A DNA stretch of 64,000 nucleotides from an uncultured Planctomycetia bacterium (GCA_937871505.1 CALMPF010000021.1:1-64000), one strand, 5' to 3'. Counted from the first letter of the stretch, positions 17,526 through 27,234 are shown. The notes: generated by a model from the sequence alone, not told the origin. A program made the numbers and translations.

Positions 17526-19034
17526 TCACGGCACCAAGGCGAGACAGAGCGCGATCCAGACGAAGGCGACCGTCATCGCCAGCGCCGTGTAGCCGACGAT
17601 CTCGGCTGCGGAGATCCGCGCGATCGCCAGCAGCGGGAGGGCCCAGAAGGGCTGAAGCATGTTGGTGAGCTGGTCGCCGTAGGCGACGCTCATCACCATC
17701 CGGCCCGGCGCGATCCCGAGCGATCGCGCGGCATCGAGGGCGATCGGCCCCTGAATCGCCCATTGTCCGCCTCCGGAGGGCACGAGCAGGTTGATGATGC
17801 CCGCGGTGACGAACGAGGTGAACGGGACCGTCGTCGCCGAACCGAACTCGGTCATCGCTCCGGCGAAGCGTGCGAGCAGCCCCGAGGCGCCGAGCATCGC
17901 GAGGATCCCCGCGTAGAGCGGGAACTGGACGAGGATCCCCGCGCAGCCCCGCGCAGCCTCCTCGATGGCCGCCATCCAGCGTGCGAGCGAGCCGTGGAGG
18001 ATCGCCCCGAGCGCGAGCATCGTTCCGTTGACCTGGTTGAGACCGATCGAGCCGATCCCGCGCAGCTCGACATAGCGGATCGTCGCCGCGAGCAGCGCCA
18101 GCCCGAGGAGCAGCGCCGGCCACCGCGCGTGGACGAGTCGCTCCGCGAACCCCGGCCCCTCGGCGCTCGCCGCAGCCGCCGCGTCGCCGAACGGGTCGGA
18201 TTCGGCCGGCGCCCCCGTCGGGGCGCTCGCGGCGGAGCGGATCGACGGAGGAGGAGCGACCATCTCGCGCGGGTCGCGCGGCGCGAGGAGCATCAACGCC
18301 AGCGGCACGATCACCAGGAGCCCGCCGCTCACGAAGAGGTTCAGCGGCGAGAAGAGCGTCTGCGAGAGCGGGATGCCGTCGCCGACCAGCCGGCTGACCA
18401 TCTCCGGCGGCATCACCGCCGCGGCGGCCTGCGGCGTGGTCACCGAGAGCGGCGCGCTTCCGGAGAGGCCCCCGTGCCAGAGCAGCATGCAGGTGTACCC
18501 CGCAGCGCAGAGCAGCGGATAGTGAGCCGCGATGCCGCGCGACGCGAGCTGGCGACCGACCTCCCGCGCGAGGATCGCCCCCGTGACGAGACCGAGCCCC
18601 CAGTTGACCAGCCCCGCCGCGCAGCTCACTGTGGCGACCATCCAGGTCGCCGAGGCGGTGCCGCTCGGGAGGCTTGCGAGCCGTGCGAGTCCGCGGCGCA
18701 CCGGTGCCGCCGCCGCGAGCGCGTGGCCGCTCACGAGCACGAGGCACATCTGCATCGCGAACGCGAGGAGCTTCCAGAGTCCGTCGTCGCCGCGCCACGC
18801 GTCGAACGTGGACAGGGAGGATGCGAAGACCCTCCGGAGCAGCGACGGCGCGACTTCGCCGCCGGCGTGATCAACCCCCGCCGCCGTCGCGCCGAGCGTC
18901 GACTGGCTCGCGCCGAAGGCGATTGCGAGCGCCGCCGTGGCGACCGTCAGGAGTATGGCGAGCACCAGCGGATCTGGCGCCGTCCGACGGAAGATCCCGC
19001 TGATGATCAGGCCGAGCCGGGCGATGGAAGCCAT
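17526..19034 (-). CDS. atoE: short-chain fatty acid transporter, AtoE family
   Basis: 502-residue polytopic membrane protein matching the AtoE short-chain fatty acid permease family (acetoacetate/butyrate uptake). Family landmarks are FRRTAPDPLVLAILLT at the N-terminus, TWMVATVSCAAGLVNWGLGLVTGA, YTCMLLWHGGLSGSAPL and FVTAGIINLLVPSGGGQWAIQGPI, then YGDQLTNMLQPFWALPLL. A cytoplasmic Ala/Pro-rich insertion lies between about residues 255 and 285. The downstream crotonase gene, 33 bp away on the same strand, suggests a coupled role in uptake and beta-oxidation of short acids. No thiolase or CoA-transferase is in the window. Confidence 0.93.
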   Translation of the reverse strand: MASIARLGLIISGIFRRTAPDPLVLAILLTVATAALAIAFGASQSTLGATAAGVDHAGGEVAPSLLRRVFASSLSTFDAWRGDDGLWKLLAFAMQMCLVLVSGHALAAAAPVRRGLARLASLPSGTASATWMVATVSCAAGLVNWGLGLVTGAILAREVGRQLASRGIAAHYPLLCAAGYTCMLLWHGGLSGSAPLSVTTPQAAAAVMPPEMVSRLVGDGIPLSQTLFSPLNLFVSGGLLVIVPLALMLLAPRDPREMVAPPPSIRSAASAPTGAPAESDPFGDAAAAASAEGPGFAERLVHARWPALLLGLALLAATIRYVELRGIGSIGLNQVNGTMLALGAILHGSLARWMAAIEEAARGCAGILVQFPLYAGILAMLGASGLLARFAGAMTEFGSATTVPFTSFVTAGIINLLVPSGGGQWAIQGPIALDAARSLGIAPGRMVMSVAYGDQLTNMLQPFWALPLLAIARISAAEIVGYTALAMTVAFVWIALCLALVP

Positions 19035-19128
19035 CGCCGCAGCCTACCGCGGCCTCCGGACTCCGGCGCCGCTTCGCTCCGGCTGCGGAACCCTCGGCTG
19101 CGGAAACCTGAAGCGGCGCTCCGCCGCG

Positions 19129-20043
19129 TCAGCGCTCCGCGTGCCAGGTTCCGCTGGGAAGGTCGAAGATCAGCGAGTGCGCCGCGGGCTCGTCGCCGTC
19201 CGGGCTGGTGCCGACGCCGACATCGATGAAGGTCGCGAAGCAGTCGGTCTCGATCGGGCGCACCGAGATCGTGCCGCTGATCGAAAGCAGCCCGTGGATC
19301 TGCTCGACGTGCGGCGGCTCGATCGTCTCGACCTCCCGATCGAGAACCGCGGCGAGATACTGACGGAGGTTCTCGGCGACGACCGCAAGCGCCAGGTCGT
19401 GGCTGTCGGTCTCGAGCATGACGGTCCGATCCTCGTCGACGCGGAGGGTGTGCGTCGCCCGGAAGTCGCCGTCGCGGGCGGGATGTCCGGCATCGAGCGC
19501 GGCGAGGATCGCGCGGCCGTCGGCCCGTTCGATCGGACCGGCGACGCGAACGAGGGTGACACCGGCGAGCCGGCGCGAGTCGAGCAGCCGTCGCAGCGCC
19601 TCGTCGCCGAGGACCACGGCGCTCTCGGCGACGATCAGGACACCGTGATCGGCGACGATCTCCGCCGGGACCTGACCGCTCGCTCCCTCTGCTGACGCAG
19701 GCCCCTGAGGAGCGAGTGAGCCGTGGAGCTCCTCGCGCACCCACGCCGCGACCGACGCGGGAGCGGTGCGGTCGTCGCCTGCGAAGCGAACTCGGGTCAT
19801 CAGCGTCTGGCCGCCCTCGTCCATGCCTGCGCGAAGAAGCGCGGGGACGGCATCGACCAGCCTCATCGGACTCATCGTGAGCGCCCAGACCCGGATCGCC
19901 TCCTCCCCCGAACCGCCGTCCATGTAGGTCGTCGCATGCTCGCTGTCGAAAGCCTCGATCGCCGCATGCAGAGCCGCCGACGTGCGGCGGTCGCCGTTGG
20001 TGGGGCGGCTGCGGGTGAAGGCGTTGTCGACGGGGCGCTTCAT
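19129..20043 (-). CDS. conserved-looking protein of unknown function
   Basis: 304-residue soluble protein that I do not recognise. It has no signal peptide, membrane segment or metal motif. Composition and codon use are those of a genuine gene, with mixed acidic and hydrophobic strands such as HGVLIVAESAVVLGDEAL and DCFATFIDVGVGTSP. The pattern of long beta-strands (RTVMLETDSHDLALAVVAENL) suggests an alpha/beta fold. It begins ATGAAGCGC after a short A+T-rich stretch (GATCATC), without a clear Shine-Dalgarno. It lies 94 bp upstream of the atoE-type gene on the same strand, so co-transcription is possible. Confidence 0.75.
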   Translation of the reverse strand: MKRPVDNAFTRSRPTNGDRRTSAALHAAIEAFDSEHATTYMDGGSGEEAIRVWALTMSPMRLVDAVPALLRAGMDEGGQTLMTRVRFAGDDRTAPASVAAWVREELHGSLAPQGPASAEGASGQVPAEIVADHGVLIVAESAVVLGDEALRRLLDSRRLAGVTLVRVAGPIERADGRAILAALDAGHPARDGDFRATHTLRVDEDRTVMLETDSHDLALAVVAENLRQYLAAVLDREVETIEPPHVEQIHGLLSISGTISVRPIETDCFATFIDVGVGTSPDGDEPAAHSLIFDLPSGTWHAER

Positions 20044-20703
20044 GATGATCGTATCGGTCAGGGTGGTCGGAAACCGGTTCAGGGTGCTTGCGTTCCTTGT
20101 TGTCGCGGGGTGAGCCTTGCGAGCGGGTGCTTCCGGATGGAGTCTTCGTGAAGGGCGCCGATCCGTTGCTGGTGATTCGGTCGCCGAGGCCGACCTGTTC
20201 GTGGGAAATCCGAACCGAGATTCCTGGCTGCGTCGGCCGCTCTCGAAGCCGTCGGCCTGCCGCGCGGCTCCTCGGCCTCAGCTAGTCCGGTCCGCCGCCG
20301 GATTGACAGCCATCGGCGACGAGGTGGGCGAGCAAACCGCCCAACTGCGTCCGGAGTGCCCCGCCTGCTGTATTGGCAGACGGCAGGCATCCCGAGGTCA
20401 GGCCGCTGCGGCCGCTGCGGGGGCGCACCGCCGTGACCCGCCCTGGGAGTCAACGGGAATCTGCGGGAGCTGATCACGGCTGTGGCAGGCCCGGATGGCT
20501 TTTGACCCAGCCTTCCGGCCGCGCCAGCCGACGAAGCCTGGGCACTGATCGGAGGAGGCGAGCCTCGGGGCGTTTGACCTTCGGCGTTCGATGCAACCGC
20601 GCTCCGGGCCGCGAGGGTCCTTCGGGCCTCGGCGCGGCGCCGCCATCCGACGACCGGCGCGGCGCCGATGCGCGTGCGCGCGGCGCTACGCTCGCTCGAT
20701 TCG
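20044..20703. other. gene-free region before the helicase
   Basis: About 660 bp between two divergent genes. It is less biased in base composition than coding DNA here and has no ribosome-binding site followed by a plausible frame. I looked for RNase P RNA, tmRNA, SRP RNA and tRNA signatures and saw none. It must hold the promoters of both flanking genes; a non-coding RNA cannot be excluded. Confidence 0.4.
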
Positions 20704-22455
20704 ATGTCCTTCCAAGAACTCCACCTCTCGGCGGCGCTGCTTCGCAACCTCGATCGGCTGGGGCATCGAACACCGACGGCGATCCAGGCCCAGGCGATCC
20801 CCTCCATCCTCGATGGACGGGACGTGCTCGGCATCGCCCGGACCGGTACCGGGAAGACCGCGGCGTTCGCGCTGCCGCTGGCCGAGCTGCTGATCCGGAT
20901 GCGGCATCGGCGCTCGCCGGCACAGCGCAGCCGGAGCGGTGGCGCTCGTGCGAGCGCGCGGCGCCGCGGCGGCCGCCCGGAAGTCGGCGTCGCGCCGGGG
21001 CCGAGGGCGCTGATCCTCTGTCCGACGCGCGAGCTGGCGGTTCAGGTCGCGGAGGAAATCGAATCGCTCGCCTCAGGCAGCGCGCTCGCAGTCGGGGTGG
21101 TGCACGGAAAGGTGGCCCTCTCGCCGCAAGTGCAGGCGCTCGCGGAGGGCATCGACCTGCTCGTGGCCACGCCCGGTCGCTGCATCGAGCTGCTGAGTTC
21201 AGGCGCCTTGGCGCTCGATGGCGTCCGCCACGTCGTTCTCGACGAGGCCGACCGGATGCTCGACATGGGGTTTGCGCAGCAGCTCGGGGAGATCCTCGCG
21301 GCTGTCCCGCGCGATCGTCAGAGCCTCCTCTTCTCCGCGACGATGCCCGAAGAGGTGGAGTCGCTTGCGGAGGCTCACCTTCGACACCCGGTGCGGCTCG
21401 AGGTCGATCGCCGGGGAACGCCTGTGGCGCACGTCCGTCAGAGGGCGATGCTGGTTGCGGACCGCGAGAAGGTGCCTGTGCTGCTCCGGCTTCTCGGCGC
21501 GGAGGATGGAGACGCCGGCTCGGGCACCGAGCCACGGGCGACCGTCCGCACGCCGCCCGCGCGGCCACTCGGCGCTGCGCCGTCGGCGCCCGTCTCGGCC
21601 GGGCGGAGAGGATCGGACCGAGCGACCGTCGCCGGGGGCAGCGGCGCGATCGTCTTCTGCCGCACGCGCCGGCGCGCCCACTGGATCGGCACCGCGCTGG
21701 TTCGTCACGGCCTGCGCGTCGGCTATCTGCACGGCGATCGCTCGCACGCGCAGCGTGAGCGGGCGCTGCGCAGCTTCGCCCGCGGGGACCTCCCGATCCT
21801 CGTCGCCACGGATGTCGCGGCGCGAGGGCTGCACGTGGCGGCGGTCGCGACGGTGATCAACTACGACGTGGCGCTCTCGCCCGCCGAGCACATCCATCGC
21901 ATCGGGAGGGCGGCCCACGGACTCGAAGGTCGCGGGGGAGCGGGCGACGCGATCAGCTTCGTTTCTCCCGAGGATCGGGCTCGCTGGGCCGCCGTCGTCG
22001 AGGCCTCGGGAACCGCCGTCGAGATCGTCCCGACTCCGGCGATCGACGAACCGCCGAGGCCGGAGCCCGCCGAGCCGCGAACGTCGCGCACGCGCGGAGG
22101 CCGACCGGCGCGTGCCGAGCCGATCGCCTCCACCGCGGCGTCGCCGCGAGCGGGCCGCCGCGGGAAGGAGTCGGCGCTCGAGCGCGCGGCGAGACCCGGG
22201 GGCGGCGTCGAACGGCGTTCCGCCGGGCCGAGCGGGCGCGGGACGGCCTCCGCACGATCGGCCGGGCGAAGCGCTGATGGAGTCGGGGCGGGCGCCCCTC
22301 GGCGCGATGCCGCATCGGCTCCGCCGCCGCGCGTCCGCTCCGGGCGCGGGAAGCACTCAGGAGATCCTGCCCCCTGGGCGCGCCCCAAACGCAGCCGCCC
22401 GATCGGGAAGTCGCAGAAGCCCGGAGGGGGGGTCCGGCCTCCGAGGTCCGCGTGA
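20704..22455 (+). CDS. DEAD-box RNA helicase (RhlE-like)
   Basis: 583-residue ATP-dependent RNA helicase. Motifs are in order: Q-motif (RTPTAIQAQAIP), motif I (ARTGTGKTAAF), Ia (CPTRELAVQV), II (DEADRML), III (FSAT), V (ATDVAARGLHV) and VI (HRIGRAAH). Motif VI departs from the usual HRIGRTGR: the last Arg is replaced by His. Two low-complexity insertions interrupt the RecA domains (after LLIRMRHR, and around EDGDAGSGTEPRA). The C-terminal ~140 residues are an Arg/Pro/Ala-rich tail, probably RNA-binding. I used the ATG before SFQELHLSAALL; a start 12 codons upstream also exists. Confidence 0.93.
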   Translation: MSFQELHLSAALLRNLDRLGHRTPTAIQAQAIPSILDGRDVLGIARTGTGKTAAFALPLAELLIRMRHRRSPAQRSRSGGARASARRRGGRPEVGVAPGPRALILCPTRELAVQVAEEIESLASGSALAVGVVHGKVALSPQVQALAEGIDLLVATPGRCIELLSSGALALDGVRHVVLDEADRMLDMGFAQQLGEILAAVPRDRQSLLFSATMPEEVESLAEAHLRHPVRLEVDRRGTPVAHVRQRAMLVADREKVPVLLRLLGAEDGDAGSGTEPRATVRTPPARPLGAAPSAPVSAGRRGSDRATVAGGSGAIVFCRTRRRAHWIGTALVRHGLRVGYLHGDRSHAQRERALRSFARGDLPILVATDVAARGLHVAAVATVINYDVALSPAEHIHRIGRAAHGLEGRGGAGDAISFVSPEDRARWAAVVEASGTAVEIVPTPAIDEPPRPEPAEPRTSRTRGGRPARAEPIASTAASPRAGRRGKESALERAARPGGGVERRSAGPSGRGTASARSAGRSADGVGAGAPRRDAASAPPPRVRSGRGKHSGDPAPWARPKRSRPIGKSQKPGGGVRPPRSA

Positions 22456-22536
22456 GGGCGATCGTCGCGCCCGCTGGCGTCGGTCGGTTCCGGCGCTTGA
22501 CGACGTGGAGGCGGCCGGCGGCGCTGGGTTGCGCAG

Positions 22537-23205
22537 TTACTCCGGCGCGTCCGGCGCCGCGACGAGGCCGACGGGGAGCCCGAGCGAGACGGCGAATGCG
22601 AGCTGCTCCAGCGCGGTGGAGAAGTCCACGCTGACGACCGAGACCTCGTCGCCGACGTTGAGCACGCAGGGGGCGAAGTTGAGAATCCCCAGCGCTCCCG
22701 CCTCGATCAGGCGATCGGCCGTCGCCTGCGCTGCGTCCGCGGGCACTGCGACGATGCCCATGCGGATGTCGCGCTCGCGGAAGAGCTGCGGCATGTCCGA
22801 GAGCGGGCGCACCCGATGTCCCGCGACGAGGTCGCCCACCACGCCGGTGTCGTTGTCGAAGACGGCGACGATCTCGAACCCCTTCGCCCGAAAGCGCTGA
22901 TAGGACATGAGCGCCCGGCCGATCCGGCCCGCGCCGACCAGCGCCACGTTCCATTGCCGGTCCGTCCCCAGGATCGCGCGGAGGTGCGCCGCCAGCTCGG
23001 AGAGGCGGTATCCCACGCCGGGATGGCCGAACTGCCCGAAGAAGGCGAGATCCTTGCGGACCTGCGCATCGGTGAGCTTGAGCGCCTCGCCGAGCTGCTG
23101 GGAGCTGATCGTCGCATCGCCCTGCTCGAGACGGCTCTCGATCTCGCGCAGATAGAGGCTCAGCCGCGTGACCGTCGGGCGGGGAATCTTCGGGCGCGGC
23201 TGCAT
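22537..23205 (-). CDS. rex: redox-sensing transcriptional repressor Rex
   Basis: 222-residue NADH/NAD+-sensing repressor. The N-terminal winged helix (about residues 8-80: PRPTVTRLSLYLREIESR ... QVRKDLAFFGQFGHPGVGY) is the typical Rex DNA-binding domain. The Rossmann motif is VALVGAGRIGRAL, followed by FEIVAVFDND; the C-terminal domain-swap helix is FSTALEQLAFAVSLG. The family length is 205-225 residues, so the ATG before QPRPKIPRPTVTRL fits. It is divergent from metF (120 bp apart). I looked for a Rex box (TTGTGAA...TTCACAA) in that gap and found none, so autoregulation there is not supported. Confidence 0.96.
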   Translation of the reverse strand: MQPRPKIPRPTVTRLSLYLREIESRLEQGDATISSQQLGEALKLTDAQVRKDLAFFGQFGHPGVGYRLSELAAHLRAILGTDRQWNVALVGAGRIGRALMSYQRFRAKGFEIVAVFDNDTGVVGDLVAGHRVRPLSDMPQLFRERDIRMGIVAVPADAAQATADRLIEAGALGILNFAPCVLNVGDEVSVVSVDFSTALEQLAFAVSLGLPVGLVAAPDAPE

Positions 23206-23325
23206 TGGCCGAATGGTACGGATCGGCTGGCGGCCCGCGGCAGCCTGCGCCGACTGTGCACTCTGGCCCGTCGATGCACCGAGCAGGACCGCTCGGATGC
23301 GGCGAGGCGACCGGTACCATCGACC

Positions 23326-24249
23326 ATGCACTTCCGCGACATCGTCGAGCGCGACGGCCGGACGATCAGCTTCGAGTTCTTCCCGCCCAGGACCGAGGGC
23401 GGTTGGGAGATGCTCTTCGGGGCGCTGAAGGACCTCGAGCCGCTCGCACCGTCCTTCGTCTCGGTGACCTACGGCGCCGGAGGATCGACGCGCGACCGCA
23501 CCCATCAGCTCGTCGAGCGCCTGCGGCGCGAGACCAGCCTCGACGCGATCCCGCATCTGACCTGCGTCGGTCACTCGAGCGCCGAGATCGAGGCGATTCT
23601 GGAGCGATATGCCGCCGCAGGCGTCTCCAACATCCTCGCGCTGCGCGGCGACTTCCCGCCGGGAATGACCCCCTCGGGGCGAGAGGCAGATGCCTTTCGC
23701 CACGCGATCGGGCTCGTCGAGTTCATCCGCGGCTTCGTCGATCGGCATCGCGGTGCGCACCCCGATCCGCGCGGCTTCGGGATCGGCGTCGCCGGGTTCC
23801 CTGAGGGCCACCCGGAGACCCCGAACCAGCTTCGGCAGATGGACCACCTCAAGGCCAAGGTCGACGCGGGGGCGGACTGGGTCTGCACGCAGCTCTTCTT
23901 CGACAACGCGATGTTCTACGACTGGCGCGATCGCTGCCGGCTCGCGGGGATCGCGCTCCCGCTGCTCGCGGGGGTCATGCCCGTGACCTCGATCGCCGGG
24001 CTGCACCGGATGGCCGAGCTGGCCGGGGGCACGCGCGTCCCGGCGACGCTGCTTCGCGCCATCGGCCGCTGCGGCGACGACCCCGACGCCGTCGCCCGGG
24101 TGGGCATCCACTGGGCCACGGAGCAGTGCCGCGACCTGCTCGACAACGGCGTCGAGGGCATCCACTTCTACACCCTCAACCGCTCAGACGCGACCATGGG
24201 GATCTACCGCGCCCTCGGCGCGCGTTCCTCGGCCGCGCTGCGGACGTGA
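23326..24249 (+). CDS. metF: 5,10-methylenetetrahydrofolate reductase
   Basis: 307-residue flavoenzyme reducing methylene-THF to methyl-THF for methionine synthesis. The N-terminal catalytic Glu motif SFEFFPPRT is present. SVTYGAGGSTRDRTH, HLTCVGHSSAEIEAIL, ILALRGDFP and TQLFFDNAMFYDW are family hallmarks, and it closes with GVEGIHFYTLNRSDA. The length is normal for bacterial MetF. The start ATG lies 120 bp from the divergent rex start. The methionyl-tRNA synthetase gene lies 4 kb away but is not in the same operon. Confidence 0.97.
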   Translation: MHFRDIVERDGRTISFEFFPPRTEGGWEMLFGALKDLEPLAPSFVSVTYGAGGSTRDRTHQLVERLRRETSLDAIPHLTCVGHSSAEIEAILERYAAAGVSNILALRGDFPPGMTPSGREADAFRHAIGLVEFIRGFVDRHRGAHPDPRGFGIGVAGFPEGHPETPNQLRQMDHLKAKVDAGADWVCTQLFFDNAMFYDWRDRCRLAGIALPLLAGVMPVTSIAGLHRMAELAGGTRVPATLLRAIGRCGDDPDAVARVGIHWATEQCRDLLDNGVEGIHFYTLNRSDATMGIYRALGARSSAALRT

Positions 24250-24294
24250 CGGAGGCGTGCGATCGCGACCGTGCGCGAAGCGGTCCCGAGCGCG

Positions 24295-26127
24295 CTATTC
24301 GGCGAGCCAGACCTTTGTGAGCAGGGCGCGGAGCGTCTCGTCCGCAGGGCTTCCGGCCAGCTCCGCGAGTCCCTCGCGGGTGAGGTCCGGGCTCTTCGCA
24401 AGCTGGCCGAGATAGGCGAGCGCGAGGGCGTAGTTGGGCGCATCCCTGCCGCCTCGCGCCATCAGCTCGCGCACGCGGGCGACCGCGGCATCGAGGCGCT
24501 GCTGCGGGGGCAGCAGGCGGTCGGCGTAGCGGGCGTCGATCATCTCCGGAGAGTCTGCGAAGAACCGCCGCAGGTTCAGGGCCGCTGAGAGGTAGAGCCC
24601 GGCCGCGAGCTGCGTGTGGATCATGCCCGCCGTGGCCATTGGATGGCCGGGGACGAGGCGGAGGGCGCGGTCAAAGCTCTGCTCGGCGAGGAAGAACTCG
24701 CCCTGGCCGAGCTCCTGCTCGCCGCGGGCGATGAGCTGCTCGACGCGCGAGCGCTGCATCGGGGAGAGTGTCTCGATGCGCTGGCGGTGCCGAAGCAGCC
24801 CCGCGAGCTCATCGACCAGCGGCGGCTCGGCCCCGGTCAAGGTCGCGGGGTCGTCCGATCCCGGCACGGCGCTCGGTCGCGGCTGGACTGGCAGCTCGGC
24901 CGGGTCCGGGGTGACAGGCGCCTCCGGCGTCGCCGGGCGGCGGCCGGAGAGCTCGTCCGAGAGCTGCTCGATCCGCTCGCGGAGCCGTCGTCGCACCTCT
25001 GCGTCGCCCTCGATCCTGAGCGTCGGATCATCGATGAGGCGGGCGCCGAACTCGACGACCAGACGATCGACGATGCGGTCGTAGTCGCTGACGCCGCCGC
25101 GCAGGTCGCTCGATGCGTCGATGCGGTCCGACGGCAGTCGATCCGGACTTGAGCTGACCTCAGGCGACGCAGGTGCCATCGAGAGATCGACCCGATCGGG
25201 GCTGGAGAGTCCGGTGCCATCCGCTTGGGGTCTCATCGCTCCGGCAAGCGGATCCGCCATTCCCAGGGCGGGAAAGGCGTTGCCCGCGGGAATTCCGCTC
25301 AGGCGTCCGTGCTCTGCGTCCTCCGCGAGCCGCCGCCAGTCGTACATGCCCACGTCCAGGGGGCGGACCTCGCCGACCACGATCGGCTCGAACCGGATCC
25401 CGGTCAGCGGCGCCGCGACGATGGCGTACCCGCGGCCGAAGCCGTCGGAGAACTGCGCCACCGGAGCGCCCTGCGCCGCGCGCTCGAAGAGTCCGAAGGT
25501 CGATGCCGTCGCGGAGGCCCTGTCGATCAGGACGCGCGCATCGAGCAGCTCGCGCTGCCTGAGCGAACCGAAGTCCGTCAGGGGCACGTCGATCGGGGTG
25601 GTGTCGCGGCTGAACTCGATCGCCCCGCGACGCGAGGCGAGGGTGAAGCGGTCGTAGGTGAGTCCACCAAGGACCGCCGTCGGCGCGCTGAACGCGCTGC
25701 CGGCCCGGAACGCGATGATCGCATCCGAGCCTGCGGTGCCGCGGAAGGCGCGCGGGCTCGTGTACCCGACGTCGCCGGCGAAGCCGAACCCGCCCGCCAC
25801 GTCGCCGGTCACGATGTTGTTGCGCGCGGAGAAGTCCTCGACGGCGATGGCGGTGTTGCGACGTCCCGCTCCGACCTGCGGGTTGGCGTCCAGCCGATCG
25901 CCCGCCCCGAGCGCGTTCTGGGCATGGGCTGCGGGAGCCGGACCGAACTCCGCGGCGCCCACCACGAAGGCCGTGAGAGCGGCGAGCGCGGCGCGAGCGC
26001 CGCTCCGGCCCGCCGACCGGTCCGTGCGAGCGCCGTCGATCGCTGGGGTCGCCCCGGAACGCGCCGCCCGGCAGGGCCGCCGGCCGATCGGGTGAGCGCC
26101 GTCGATGCGGACTTGTCGTCGTGTCAT
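24295..26127 (-). CDS. secreted TPR-like protein of the ECF operon
   Basis: 610-residue exported protein of unknown function. The N-terminus is a long basic region followed by a hydrophobic segment (about residues 45-70, AALAALTAFVVGAA to AHAQN) that fits a signal peptide. Residues ~70-290 are Gly/Ser-rich strands. After a Pro/Ser linker, the C-terminal ~170 residues contain tetratricopeptide-like helices (GEFFLAEQSFDRALRLVPGHPMA; GLYLSAALNLRRFF). It lies downstream of an ECF sigma gene (27306) and an anti-sigma-like gene (26311) on the same strand, so it is probably part of that regulon. No enzyme motif is visible. Confidence 0.82.
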   Translation of the reverse strand: MTRRQVRIDGAHPIGRRPCRAARSGATPAIDGARTDRSAGRSGARAALAALTAFVVGAAEFGPAPAAHAQNALGAGDRLDANPQVGAGRRNTAIAVEDFSARNNIVTGDVAGGFGFAGDVGYTSPRAFRGTAGSDAIIAFRAGSAFSAPTAVLGGLTYDRFTLASRRGAIEFSRDTTPIDVPLTDFGSLRQRELLDARVLIDRASATASTFGLFERAAQGAPVAQFSDGFGRGYAIVAAPLTGIRFEPIVVGEVRPLDVGMYDWRRLAEDAEHGRLSGIPAGNAFPALGMADPLAGAMRPQADGTGLSSPDRVDLSMAPASPEVSSSPDRLPSDRIDASSDLRGGVSDYDRIVDRLVVEFGARLIDDPTLRIEGDAEVRRRLRERIEQLSDELSGRRPATPEAPVTPDPAELPVQPRPSAVPGSDDPATLTGAEPPLVDELAGLLRHRQRIETLSPMQRSRVEQLIARGEQELGQGEFFLAEQSFDRALRLVPGHPMATAGMIHTQLAAGLYLSAALNLRRFFADSPEMIDARYADRLLPPQQRLDAAVARVRELMARGGRDAPNYALALAYLGQLAKSPDLTREGLAELAGSPADETLRALLTKVWLAE

Positions 26128-26310
26128 TGAGGCCTCGTGCTGGTCTCCCGCCTCCTGCGCGCGATCGGTCGGCCGGGACGGCCTGACTGCTGCGCCTTCT
26201 CTGGGACACCGATCGCGTCCGAACGCGGGCGTGCGGGGAGAGCGACGGTAGCCGTTTCGGGGTGAACCCGGGCTGGCTGACGGGAGCCGGGTTCGCGGGA
26301 GGCCCGGCGC

Positions 26311-27234
26311 TCAGGCGGGAAAGGCCCGCCGAATCTCATCGAAGTCGATCTCGTCGCCCGGCGTGACGAACCACGTCACCACGCCGTCGCACCAGTAGTG
26401 CATCGCACCCGAGCCCGTCACCAGGGAGTAGTCGATGCCGCACTGAAGCGGCCCCGCGCGGCCGAAGGGGTCGAAGGCCATGTACGGCGTCTCGACCGGG
26501 ACGAGGAAGACGCTCAGCCACTGACAGCGGTCGCTCGCCGGATCGAGCCGGCAGTAAAGCAGATGCGCTCCGCGCTCGCATGAGCCGGGCACGCAGCTCG
26601 GACCGCCCGAACAGAAGGTGAACCCGTCGGCCTCGAGGTCGGGGACGACGATCGGGCGGTTGAGCAGCCGCGTGAGCTGGACCTGCGCCTCTTCGCGGCT
26701 CCGCCACGGCTGATCCTGGGCGCTGCACGTTCCCTCGGCGCTGCACATTGCGTACTCGCTCATCAGCCGCGCGGCGACGTCGATCACGGAGACGTTCGCC
26801 GCCAGCGGTGGGCGCTCCGCGACGCGCGGGCCGAAGATCCCGAACAGGATCGCGCCGCCGACGAGTGCGAGGGACGCCGCGACCGCACCGAAACTCATCC
26901 TCGAGCCCGCCGGTCGGCGGGCTCGGAGCGGCTCGGCGGAGGCCCAAGCGCCCGCTTCGCGCTGGAGGCGCGACGCCTCGGCGACTTCGGCCTCGACGAA
27001 CTCGGCGGCGATTGCGGACTCGACGCGGGCGCGCAGCGCCTCCGGCGCCGTCGACGCGGTCACCCGTCCGACGGCGGCGCGCAGCATGTCCCGGGCCTCG
27101 ACGATCGCGGCGACCCGGTGCGCCAGAGTCTCCTCGGACGCAAGAAGCGCCTCGAAGGCGGCCGCCTCGGCCGGGGACAGCTCGCCGTCGGCGTAGAGGT
27201 CGATCGTTCGGATCAGATCGGGTGTGAGGTGCAT
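26311..27234 (-). CDS. anti-sigma-factor-like membrane protein
   Basis: 307-residue protein with a typical anti-sigma layout. An N-terminal helical domain (about residues 1-90, HLTPDLIRTIDLYADGELSP) resembles zf-HC2-type anti-sigma domains but lacks the HxxxCxxC zinc motif. One transmembrane helix follows (about 112-135, MSFGAVAASLALVGGAILFGIF), then a Cys-rich periplasmic domain with several CxxxxC pairs (CSAEGTC, CSGGPSC, CERG). It starts 71 bp after the ECF sigma stop on the same strand. I prefer the ATG before HLTPDL; a TTG start that overlaps the sigma stop also exists. It probably binds and inhibits that sigma factor. Confidence 0.82.
   Translation of the reverse strand: MHLTPDLIRTIDLYADGELSPAEAAAFEALLASEETLAHRVAAIVEARDMLRAAVGRVTASTAPEALRARVESAIAAEFVEAEVAEASRLQREAGAWASAEPLRARRPAGSRMSFGAVAASLALVGGAILFGIFGPRVAERPPLAANVSVIDVAARLMSEYAMCSAEGTCSAQDQPWRSREEAQVQLTRLLNRPIVVPDLEADGFTFCSGGPSCVPGSCERGAHLLYCRLDPASDRCQWLSVFLVPVETPYMAFDPFGRAGPLQCGIDYSLVTGSGAMHYWCDGVVTWFVTPGDEIDFDEIRRAFPA

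Noticed and set aside
16380-19229. 950-codon plus-strand frame opposite the crotonase and AtoE genes
   Set aside because: It is the complement of well-recognised genes, contains no domain and is highly Arg-rich.
23206-23325. Rex operator between rex and metF
   Set aside because: No palindrome resembling TTGTGAA...TTCACAA is present, so I do not claim autoregulation or control of metF.
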